The notes under the pieces were generated by a model. It searched no databases and was not told the DNA's origin. It worked only from the letters and a program-made list of their open reading frames with translations. The position numbers were made by a program, and so were the translations under genes. A stretch of DNA of 64,000 nucleotides from Carettochelys insculpta (Eukaryota; Chordata; Testudines; Carettochelyidae), in contig NC_134141.1 in assembly GCF_033958435.1 (NCBI RefSeq), forward strand, positions 98,807,001-98,871,000, written 5' to 3'. Positions 11,586 through 22,301 of the stretch are shown piece by piece (the first letter of the stretch is position 1; each line of letters opens with the position of its first letter).

Positions 11586-13453
11586 GTGACTGCTGAGCAG
11601 CGCATGGGGTGTCACTGGCCACGTGACTCCTCCCCATACTACCCTTAGCCTCTGAGAGGGCCAGGAAAATCCCTCCTCTGCCCAGGAGAAGGTTGCTAGG
11701 AGAAGGTAATTGGTTTAGGATTTCTGCCTGTTTGTGCCGGAAGGAGGGGATGCAGGCTAAGAATGCTGCTACTGAAGATGGCTGATCGGTGGCAAGAAGG
11801 GAGAGGAAGGTTGTGAGTTTTGTATGTTAGCATATTACTTTAATCAAGAAGTGCTGCTGGTCTGCATGGGGGTAATGGAACAATAGGTAAGGGAGAGAGT
11901 AGAAGATATCAAAAAATCCCTGGTGTCAGATTCTAGCCTCCGACTGAGCTAGAGACAGATTCTCTGCCAATGAAACAGTTGCCAGTAGTACACAAAATGC
12001 TTTGGCTGCTGGCCGATACTAGGGTTGTTGTGCCGGATTCCTGTGACACAGTCAGCATGGGCCTGTTGTTGTCGTGTATATAAAGCACAAAAAGAGAAAT
12101 GTGCTTTTTTGTTGTTGTTGTCATCACTGTTGTTACAGCAAGGTTGGCAAATATTTTTATTTTCTGCAACAAGTCTTGGCAAGCCACTGGAACCAGCTGT
12201 GCACAGGCGTGCACCTGCAAAATATGAAAAAAAATAGTGATAAGTGAATAAAGATTTTATGTTTAATGCCAAATTGTCAAAACATTCTGGATTTTTCTAA
12301 GACAATGTCTCCTGAAAGGATTCAGAAGCCAGCTGAGCAGAGAAGAGTATGCCTGAATTATAATGAAACGAAACAGGCAAAAGGAACAATAAGTGAACAA
12401 ATGGCACTTGCTTTCTATCCTTTTTCAAGACATTTGGCAAATCTTTTTCTTTTCTATGGAAAAAGTCACTCATTAGGAGTACTTTTCTACCTGTGATATA
12501 GAATTGTAAAATAAAAAGCATTTCACATCTTTGCATCAACAAAACAGTTCCTTTGCATGGAGCAATACAATACCTCAACAAGAAGAGGAAAATAGATGGA
12601 GAGAGGGGAACAATAAAAGCTCAGTCATTCCATCACATGCAGTCTTCCTACCAGTGCCATAAGTTCAAGAATACGTCCAAAAATTTGGCTTCTCAACCAA
12701 AACTCTTCAGATTTTACCTATATTTCTCTGATCCAGAACTCAAGCTGAAAGAGCTCATAGGCCTGGTATGATTTATTAAACTTCCAGTCCTTCCTGGCTT
12801 TGGTGTGATTTGAACTGTCAGAAAAGGTCAGAGACATAAAAAGTAAGAAAACACATTTAAAAAGTTACCTGCTTACATTCATATCTTGAAAATATAAATT
12901 CAATCCAGTTCAAGGTTTAACCAAAGGGCAGAGGGTACCAAATCTTAATGACTCATGTATTAGGGAGTCTCTTTTATGGAACTGATCCCCTCTGAACAAC
13001 AGCAGCCTCCTAAGCCCACATGCTTTTATTTTCTTTTGCAAGCTCCATAATTGGCTGGCATATCACACAGCATAGCCAGTTTTAGTCTTCGTTTTGTTTG
13101 GCTGGTCTGCAGCCAGCTGTGCCTGGTGAACAAATCCAACATTTCTATGTGACAGTTCGCAGTACATATTCTTGACTCTGGAGACTGTCTTCAAGCCCTC
13201 ACTCAGCTAAAACTCCTACTGAATCCAATACTGGGCCAAACTTCAAAATGGATTAGGATTCCCAAATGAGAGAAGTCATTAGTGTGCAAGTAAGACACTG
13301 CTCAGACAATAAAATGAGCATCATTAGAATTTGGGAGATGGGGGAGTTAATCAACAATCATTTCTGCAATTGCAATAGCTTTGAGGGCCTTTGGATCTTC
13401 CAGTGCCAGTCTTTATCCACAGAAGCCTTGCTGTGGTGCTTCATGGGAAAGTA
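11586..13453. other. No recognised gene
   Basis: Several overlapping open frames on both strands between 11.9 and 12.8 kb (60-107 codons) lack known motifs and overlap one another. A GTTGTTGTTGTC tract lies near 12110. I see no conserved domain, splice-bounded exon or repeat terminus here. Confidence 0.45.
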
Positions 13454-14274
13454 GGGTGACCAGATGTCTTGATTTTATAGGGATAGTCCCTATAGGGGAT
13501 GAAGCGGGGCACAAGCCACATGCCCCCTAATGGAAAGGGCCAAGATAGCCTCCTTCTGCCCCAAGCCCTGCCTATCCCCATCCTTGCTCCCTACACACCA
13601 CACCCCATCTCTTTCCCCCCAGGTGAAGCAGCCCGAAGGATTCGCAGGATCACGTGACCAGTGCCAGCAGCAGGAGTCTGCACCACTGCCACCACCACCC
13701 TCCTCCACACTCACTGGCAGCAGCTTGCGTGGCACTGCTCTCTGTCCGTGCTGCTCTGGAAAGGGTAGGAACCGACCCAACATTCCACAGCAAAAGCTGG
13801 AGCCACCTTGCTGCACTTCTCCACTCCTCACTGCCAGTGAGTGCAGGGGTAAAGGGGTAGGGGCGGACTGGACATCAGTGCCTCACGAGCTGGGCTGAAG
13901 GGAAGTACAACAAGATGGTTCCAGCTCGTGAGGCACTGTTGTCCAGCTGCACTGCTCTGCTCCCTGTTGGGGAGTGCAGGGGTGGTCCCCTGTCTTGCCT
14001 GGAGCAGTGCAGCCAGAAAGCAGCGTGAGCTGGAGCCATCTTGCAGTGCTGTCCATGCTACTGCCAATTAGTGAAGGTTGGGGGGGACATGGACTCCTGC
14101 TGCTAGCATCATCCAGATGGCCCTGCTATTCTCCCCTGTCAGGTGCTGGCCAGTCCTTCCCACCTTGAGGGGTGCATAAGGCCCCACAAGCACTCCCACA
14201 TATCACCCTGATATATAGGTGTCTATTAACCTTCACCCCCATCCCAATTTTTCACTCTTCTCCTCTGGTCACCC
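13454..14274. mobile_element. TIR element (GGGTGACCAGA ends) with expanded GC-rich core
   Basis: The left end, GGGTGACCAGATGTCTTGAT then TTTATAGGGATAGTCCC, pairs with the right end ATTTTTCACTCTTCTCCTCT then GGTCACCC. Left flanking TA is at 13452-13453; the right flank is TG, a likely decayed TA. As I recall it, the normal compact version of this MITE is only about 120 bp. Here about 700 bp of CCACC/CAGCAGC-rich sequence lies between the ends, producing open frames on both strands that I do not regard as genes. Confidence 0.7.
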
Positions 14275-15358
14275 TGTGGGAAAGGTGGCTACTCTTTCTT
14301 GTCCGTGAATTTCTACCCCAGCCACTTTAAACTACAATACTTGGAAGCTCTGAGTTTAATTCGTAGTTGTACTTAACAGAAATATAATGGTAAATTATAG
14401 CAACAGAGAGGACATTAACAAAGAAAAAGATAGAAATAAGTAAAAGCCGTCTAGTGAATATGGAAAGTTTTGCTAGATGGATCATAAGCTTAATTTACAG
14501 AATAGAGGTACATTATAGTGAGTAGCCTTTAAAAAGGTGGTAGTGAAGCTTTTTCCAATTAAGGAAATAATTAATTGCATTTGTGAAATTAATACTGTAA
14601 ATACTAGCATCATTTGTAATGGGCAAAAGATAAAAGCCAACTAACTCTGTATATTACAGCATATCTAAACCCAACACATAAAATGAAGACCATGCTAACT
14701 GATTTATAGTACACTGGAATGGTTTCAGCTATACTGAATCCATCATGACTGAGCTGCTTGAGGAGAAAACTATTTAGGAATTTGCTTCAAATGTATTGTT
14801 GAATATCAGAGGAAAGCAGCCGGTCAGATTGTGCAGATTGGGCACTGAAGAACATGCATCTGGTTCCCAAGGAAGGCAACGGGGGACAGCATAGATTGGC
14901 TATACATCTTCATTAGCACTATTGGCAATATTTGCCAATTTAATTAAAGCTACTAACTGCACAGATGTTTGGCTTTTGCTGCTAATAGTTTTCCTTACAG
15001 TTGCTATGGAATGGCAAAATCTGAAAATTCCCTCAGTGGACAGATGTTTCATGAAAATAGATTTTTATAGTGAATTATATTATCTGTATTCCCCTCCTCC
15101 CCCACACATAATGCATTCCTGTCTCCCATTGTCTGATATGCACAAAGCCAGGTTAAGGTTTTGGGGTGCAATAATGAGGTGATTCTCTGGGTCCCTCCAA
15201 AAATGTAACTGTTTTACAATACTTTAAAGCAGTATATATAGGTTGCAAATTTCATTCCTCCACCACATTCTATTGCAAAAATAAAACTAGTTAAGTGTTC
15301 CTGGCATTCAGTACATTGGTTTGGTTTTCAAGGCAATCATTCAAAGGAAAGGAAAAAC
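14275..15358. other. No recognised feature
   Basis: AT-rich. The open frame at 14922-15182 has no recognisable domain. No TIR, LINE or SINE end was identified before the PLE target duplication at 15359. Confidence 0.5.
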
Positions 15359-15371
15359 ACATTTCCCCATG

Positions 15372-16937
15372 CCACCACAGCCAATCTGGTGTCTGACCTC
15401 TGTAACTTTGTTCTCACACACAATCATTTCCGTTTGGGGGACAATTTATACCTCCAGATTAGTGGAACTGCTATGGGCACCCACATGGCCCCACGATATG
15501 CTAATATATTTATGGCTGACCTGGAACAACGATTCCTCAGCTCTCGTCCCCTATTACCACTCCTCTACTTAAGATACATTGATCACATCTTTATGATTTG
15601 GACCCATGGTACAGAGGCTCTAGAAGAATTCCACAGAGACTTTAACAATCTACACCCCACCATCAACTTATGCCTCGATTACAACATGCAAGAGATACAT
15701 TTCCTGGCTGCTACAGTACTAATCAAGGATGGCCTGATCAGTACCACACTGTACCGAAAACCTACTGATCGCTATACTTATCTACACCCTTCTAGTTTCC
15801 ATCCTGCACACGTGACTAGATCCATTGTTTACAGTCAAGCTCTTAGGTACAATCGCATTTGCTCTCATCCAACTGACAGAGACCAAAAACTACAAGAACT
15901 TTACCAAATATTCATAAACCTGAATTACCCACCAGGAGAAGTAAAAAAACAAATCGACAGGGCCAGACGCATACCCAGAGACCAGCTACTCCAAGATCGG
16001 CCCAAAAAAGCCAAGAACAGAACACCACTGGTCATCACCTACAGCCCCTAACTCACACCACTGCAACGAATTATTAAAGACCTACAACCCATTCTTAATC
16101 AGGATGCTACACTCCAGAAGGCCCTGGGTGACATGCCTGTTCTGTCCTACAGACAACCTCCCAACCTCATGAGGAGCCTTAATAACAGCCACAGCCTATA
16201 CCACAGGAACACCAGTCCTGGAACCTTTCCCTGCAACAAAGCCCTCTGCCAGCTTTGTCCACATATCTTCTCTGGAAATACCATCACTGGACCTAACCAG
16301 GTTACTCACAGAATCACGGGCACTTTCTCATGCTCCTCTACTAACATCATATATGCCGTCATGTGCCAGCAATGCCCAGATGCTTTGTATATTGGACAGA
16401 CTTCTAGCTCCCTTAGACAAAGGGTCAACGGGCACAAAACAGACATCAAAACACTCCAGATCCACAAACCAGTTATTCAACATTTTACTGGAATGGGGCA
16501 TTCTGTCAATGACCTCAAGGTATGTGTGTTACTGAAGAGAAATTATCGCTCCGTTTTAGAGAGAGAAGTGGACGAGCTGACTTTTATATTCAAATTCAGC
16601 ACATTAACACATGGTTTAAATTGTGATGGGAACTTTCTGAGTCATTATAGGGGCTCATCTGCATACTTGGCTCAACCTGATTCTTGATCTCCCCCCGCCA
16701 CCCCTCCACTCTATGATTTGCTCACCTTGATTATCTTTTTCTGATTTGTCCTCCTTGCTTACTGTTTTTGGTTCTCTGTGTCTTAAATATTGAGTCTGTT
16801 CTGGTCTGGCTGTGGTCTGAAGAAGTGGGTCTGTCCCACGAAAGCTCACCTAATAAACTATTTTGCTAGTCTTTAAAGTGCTACTTGACTGCTTTTTGTT
16901 TTGATAGTGTATAGACTAGCATGGCTTACTCTCTGTT
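15372..16937 (+). mobile_element. Penelope-like retroelement, 5'-truncated
   Basis: A 1.57-kb insertion bounded by the 13-bp direct repeat ACATTTCCCCATG (15359-15371 and 16938-16950). The order is the C-terminal half of a PLE reverse transcriptase, a cysteine-containing linker, a GIY-YIG endonuclease, and an approximately 250-bp 3' UTR. The 3' UTR carries a hammerhead-like string (16817-16843) and a terminal 9-bp stem (16864-16872 with 16913-16921). It ends in GGCTTACTCTCTGTTAC. The N-terminal RT is missing, so the copy is dead on arrival. It is diverged from the 61-63 kb family but shares architecture with it. Confidence 0.92.
15389..16687 (+). pseudogene. PLE RT-GIY-YIG polyprotein, 5'-truncated with one internal stop
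   Basis: A single reading frame runs for 433 codons and is interrupted only by TAA at 16049-16051. Other copies show CAA (Gln) at that position, so it is a simple nonsense change. The first part shows the RT motif QISGTAMGTHMAP (residues 23-35) and then the catalytic box, which reads YIDH (63-66, nt 15575-15586) where the active family has YIDD. This loss of the second aspartate would be expected to abolish polymerisation. After the stop come Cys/His linker residues (TFPCNKALCQLCPH) and a GIY-YIG nuclease with IIYAVMC...ALYIGQT and a following R-N-H pattern. PLE proteins perform target-primed reverse transcription. This copy is inactive. Confidence 0.9.
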
Positions 16938-17320
16938 ACATTTCCCCATGTGCATGTAAAAGAGAGCTGAGATTTTTCTTTATCAGGTTCACTTGCAGAG
17001 GTATGAGCAAGAATTAGGAAACCGAGTTTGTTAGTTCTGTGACTTTTTTATTTTATTTGTTACCATTTCTGTGAGCAGGGACCAAGTGCGTAGAAAATGT
17101 CATGTCGAAAAAGGTGGAAGCAGGAGAGACAGATAAACACACACATGTAAGAAGAAATGCCAAGCTGTTTGCACAGAGAATCCCATAAAAGGTGAACTTC
17201 AAGATATCATAACTAATAAAAATTGGCACCAGAACCACAAAGGGAGGCACTTACCTTCCATCAATTTTAATGAAAGTTAGGACCTAAATACCATAGTGGA
17301 TCTCAGTCTTAGAACATACA

Positions 17321-17741
17321 AGCTATGTCTACACTAGCCCCAAACTTCGAAATGGCCATGCAAATGGCCATTTCGAAGTTTACTAATGAAGCGCTGAAAT
17401 ACATATTCAGCACCTCATTAGCATGCGGGCGGCCACAGCACTTCAAAATTGAGGTGGCTCGCCGCCATGTGGCTCATCCCGACGGGGCTCCTTTTCGAAA
17501 GGACCCCGCCTACTTTGAAGTCCCCTTATTCCCATCTGCTCACAGGAATAAGGGGACTTCGAAGTAGGCGGGGTCCTTTCGAAAAGGAGCCCTGTCGGGA
17601 TGAGCCGCATCAATTTCGAAGTGTCGCAGCCGCCCGCATGCTAATGAGGCGCTGAATATGTATTTCAGCGCTTCATTAGTAAACTTCGAAATGGCCATTT
17701 GCATGGCCATTTCGAAGTTTGGAGCTAGTGCAGACACGGCC
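17321..17741. mobile_element. GGC-TIR foldback transposon, near-complete palindrome
   Basis: A 421-bp element flanked by ACA (17318-17320, 17742-17744). The left end AGCTATGTCTACACTAGCCC pairs with the right end, whose complement is GGCCGTGTCTGCACTAGCTC. The two halves are inverted copies meeting near 17530 (CCCCTTATTCCCATCTG against the inverse strand). Each arm also contains smaller hairpins, for example a perfect 17-bp stem at 17343-17380 around GCAA. Same subfamily as 55901-56306. No transposase. Confidence 0.88.
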
Positions 17742-17744
17742 ACA

Positions 17745-20700
17745 GTGGGTGAAATCCTGTGCCTGTGGAAGGCAATGGGAGTTAGTCAATGGAGCTAAAA
17801 TTTCATCCAATAATTTCAGTGTTGGCTCACATTTGTCATGCTAATATTTTTAATGGTGTGAACTGTTTATGTATTATTATGGCTAATGCATTATAAAACA
17901 CTGCCATGATCAGGTGTGGCAATGTAGTTCACATGGTGATCTTCCGAAAGATTCTACCTTTTCTCCCAATGCTCTTTGAAGCTTGTTACTTGTGTCCTGC
18001 TTTCAAGTTAATCAGTGCCATACTTATTCATTGATGAGAACTCAGATTCATGCATAGAAGACATTGCATGCTTTCTGGAAAACTGGATGTAAAAGTTCAA
18101 GCTGATCTGCTTGATTAATACACACCTTGTCAGTATTACAAGAGTAATCTCTGCACATTCATGAACCATCTTCTTCAATTTCCATGTATAGTTAGGCATA
18201 TGCTATAGATATTTTCTTGCAATACCAGGCATGCTTGTCCTCTCTTTCACCTGTTTTTCTTTTTAACCAACATGTTTATTGTCTATCTTGCCACATTACC
18301 CCACTTTCCATTTCTTGTTACAAAACTACAATTTTTCATAGCTAATATGAGGTTGATTCCATTGTCCACAACAATGCAAACAGTTCCCCCTTACTTCTAG
18401 CACTCATAATATCTGCTGTTTCACTCTTTTCAACACACTGAAAGCTAGGTTGTTTTCTTCAAAAGGGACATCGGTGAATGTGACTCAACTGAGAACATGG
18501 TAGCAAAGATTCAAGAGTAAAGGAGAAATATTAATGTACAGAGACAGGAAATGAATTAATTCTATATAATCTGACCCCTATGCCTATACTCATTTTCAAG
18601 AACAAACAGCCATCTCAAAGCTATATTGTGCAATATTGAAACTCCCCAGCTCTAAATTATTAATTTAGGATGCCAAATATATAGAGAGGTCTTCTTTCAC
18701 TGATGACTTTTGAGATCCTGGACATGATTTTTATGATGGAGATTTTTGCCTGAAGTAAGACTGAAATATTCTTAAAACATATTCTCTCATGCATGCACAT
18801 ATACTGTATAATTAGTGATTTTGTTGAGTGTTACATAGCTTGTGAAGGCCGCAACAGGATCAATGGGGCCAATCCAACGTTTTAACTTTTTTTTCTTTTA
18901 ATATCCCGTCACTACTAATCCTGTCACTTCTTCTGTGATAAACCACCAAATCCAGCAGATCTAGTAGAAATATTTTTCACTAAATCAGATTTTGTCCACA
19001 TATACTGTCTTGCTGAAGCCAGATTTTTTTTCTGTTACATCTTTGTCTAGATAGAAGGTGGAGTCCAAGACTCCCCAGTCTTTTCTAATAAGAGCACAAG
19101 AGAGCACCTTGGATTGTAAAACCTTCCCATGTTGGATAACTCAGGTTTCAATCCAAAAATGAATATTTGGGCAAAGTTCCATTTTCACAAAAAAAGTTTG
19201 AAAGGTTTTGCTTAAATTCTAATTTAGCACAAATACAGACTAGCCAAGATCCCAGAGGTTAGGAGAGTGATGCAGAAGTCCCAGGTTTAAGTTACTCTTC
19301 TCACTAGGTAGAGTGTCAATCTTTCCCCTTAAAATTGTGCCATTTTATCTAAATAATTAAATATTAATTGGGACAGAGAAAGAGTGAAACTAACGCTATA
19401 GCCTGCTGTATACAACACTTGATTGGGAGGCCAGAAATTACATCCCTGAGTTAAAAAATCTTCCTGATGGCGATTTTGTCATAACTGAGGTTTGAGTTGA
19501 TGATTCAGCATTTTCTGAAGAAAAGTGGTTCAAACATTTCCAGACCAGATCCACTTCCATGCATTCTTCTTGCATTAAAACTGCTTTCCTGTGTAATACA
19601 TTGGCCATACGGGTTTTTGTAGGCTTGTTGAGGGAATACCCTTAGCTTAATATGTGTTCTAGTAAGTACCATAATTAACCAGAAAACACAAGTCATGCAC
19701 AAATTCAAGTGATTTTTAAAAAACCCTCAGAAATATATCAAATTTTAAGTGAATATTAGGATGTATTCTTTTATCCAAACCAGATGCTTGGGGCCACTTC
19801 CATTTAAATCTATGGAGAGATGCCACCTATTGCATTCAATGGAAGGGAGTCCAGTTCACTCTATACTACACACAGTGTAGCCCAATTTTCTCATATTTTG
19901 TTTTAGTACTTACATTTGTTTATCTTGAATTACCAGGTGTTCAGTTGCTGTGACTAATATTGTTTCTCTCTCAGAGACAGGGATTCTAAACAGGTAAACT
20001 AGAAACTTTACTCATTTTTAATAAAGTATCAGAATTGTCCTTGTTTTGAACAGTAAGAGTGGGTTTTGTAGTGACGTTTCAGACATTACAGAATAGGAAG
20101 AATAAACACAAATGTACCATGCTGTAAATGGTGAATGTCAAAGATGTTAGAAAGTAAAATGAGTAGGTGTAACCATTTTTCTATCTAAACTTGACGAATA
20201 GTTGGATACTTCTCAAAGGTTCAATTTATATCTGACATAAGTGAATGGAGGTAATGATATATGCTTCATTCACCAAAGAAACAAATGTTTTGTTTCCCTA
20301 CTTTAATTCTGAACTTTGCGGGTACCTACCATGATATAATATACGCTAGTATTATTGTAAAACAAGAGTTTATTACATGGCTAAGTAAGTTGATCTTTGT
20401 AAAAGTGCACAAGTGCATTGAAATAAAATAAAAACTACTTAATCCAATCCTCTCTCATACAATGTCTTTCAAGGAGAACAGACACAGCCTGTTAAAATAA
20501 CAAAGAATGTAGAGTTTCCATTCATGGACAAAGTGTCCTCATTCAAACTCACATTCTAAAGCTACCTTTCCTCTCGTCTCAGTTTTCTTTGAAGCAGAGA
20601 AATGTGATTCCATGGAACCTCCAGTGATTTTGTTTTCTGTTAACTGGCAGAGCTTTTCAAACCTCACAGACCTGGTGACACCTAAATGGCGTGCACATTG

Positions 20701-21523
20701 GTTTATCTTGTTGTGTGGAAAAAGTAGATGAAGGGAGGAGGAGAAACACAAAACAGGTGGGCAAGGGCAAAGTGACATTCACAAAGGTTTCTTAGATCAG
20801 TGCCAGATTTAGGATCAGTTCAGTGATAAAAACAATTGCTTTACTGAAATGATTTCACACAAGGTGTTACATTACTTAGGAAGTCCTGAGAAGTCTGTAA
20901 AACTTGACAGGCACACTGCTCAGAAAAAGGTAAGATCTTCTAAACATTTAGCCAGGAAATGAACAAAAGCAAATATAGTATAGTGGTAATTAGTCTAGTA
21001 TGCACTGCTTGTAGAAGGGCTGCCAATAATACCATGTATTAACTGCTACAAAATGCCGAGCTCTCAGGCTGTGTAAAGGTTTAGATGGAGGCTTTTAGAA
21101 CTGTATTTAGCTTGATAACTAGGTCACTTCTGAAATAGCTTTACAAATTCATTTTACAACATATGGTCTGCAAGATTCTTGGTGGGGGGATCCTGAACAT
21201 GTTTTCTGTTTTATATGGGGATTTACACCAATAGTGTGTCTACAGCCATTTTACCATCGTCACAAAAGATTTTGCCTTTTAACATTACCGTGTTGTTGCA
21301 ATGTATCCCTTGTGCCTATAACAAGATGAAAAAAGAAGGTTAAAAGCTAAATAAAAAAGAGTTTGGCTATATGTGAGCTCCCTAAAGTGATGGCACATTA
21401 AAATAAAAATTAGAATAAAAAGTCAGATGATATGTACATTTTATGAAATATTTGCTTGAATTCATGCTGATATTTAAAGATACGTAATTTAGAAAATAGT
21501 AGTATTTTGTAGATTTCACAGAT
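17745..21523. other. No recognised feature
   Basis: A long AT-rich stretch with only short unrelated open frames (17.0-20.8 kb, all under 80 codons). No CR1, SINE, TIR or conserved exon was recognised. Candidate host regulatory or intronic sequence cannot be excluded. Confidence 0.5.
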
Positions 21524-21525
21524 TA

Positions 21526-22299
21526 CAGAAAAATCCCTTTAATCCAGTTTCTGATGGTCTGGAAATCCTGATAGTCCAGCATCTTGCAATAATAGTCCTA
21601 TTTATGTTGGTAATATGGCAAAACTTGATGGTCCGGCATACAGAATTCCCCTAAGATACACGTACCTCAAAATTCACATAAATTGGGGGCTTGGGTGGTG
21701 GGCAGAGGGGTTACACCTGGGGTGAGATAGGGCTGCAGGGGGGCTGGTGGGTGAAGTTGAGCCAGGGCGTGCGGGGGTGGTGAAGCTGGAGAAGTGCTGG
21801 GGGTGAAGAAGGTGCAGGAGCGCAAGGTTGAAGAAGCTGAGAAGCGCGGGGTGGTGAAGCTGCAGGAGCTGGGGATGTGCAGGAGTGGTGAGCTGCAGCT
21901 GGGTGCAGGGGTGGTGAACTAGGGTGTGGGGTTTGAATTGGGGTATATGGGCTGGGGGTGGCACAGGGGTGGTGAAGCTGGAGACGTGTGGGGGTGAAGA
22001 AGTGGGAAGAGCACAGGGACGAAGAAGCTGGGGATGCACACAGATGGTGAAGATGGAGATGTACGGAGGTGAAGAAGTAGGAGGAGCATGGGGTGGTGAA
22101 TAAATAGCAGGAGCACCGGGTAGAGAAGAAGCTGGGGACGTGCAGGAGTGGTGAGCCACAGCTGGGCGTGTGGGTTGTGAGCTGCGATGGGGGGGTTGAA
22201 CTAGGGTGTGGGGGTGATGGTGGTGTCCAACAGTCCGGAAAATTTGGTAATCTGGCACCTGTCCAGTCCCGTATGTGCTGGGTTAAAGGAATTTTACTG
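21526..22299. mobile_element. Tigger/TcMar-like TIR element with internal minisatellite
   Basis: The left end, CAGAAAAATCCCTTTAATCC then AGTTTCTGATGGTCTGGAAA, matches the complement of the right end, CAGTAAAATTCCTTTAACCC. TA flanks both sides (21524-21525, 22300-22301). Both ends carry CCGGCA/GTCCAG subterminal motifs typical of pogo/Tigger MITEs. The interior 21690-22210 is a degenerate G-rich tandem repeat built on GTGGTGAAGCTG and GGGGTGAAGAAG. It gives a 194-codon His/Pro/Ser-rich open frame on the minus strand that is a repeat artefact, not a gene. Confidence 0.8.
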
Positions 22300-22301
22300 T
22301 A

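Noticed and set aside
13490..14168. Several GC-rich frames on both strands
   Set aside because: Confined to the core of a TIR element; frames overlap in all directions and have no recognisable motif.
21674..22258. 194-codon His/Pro/Ser-rich open frame (minus)
   Set aside because: It is the antisense reading of a degenerate tandem repeat inside a TA-flanked TIR element and has no domain.
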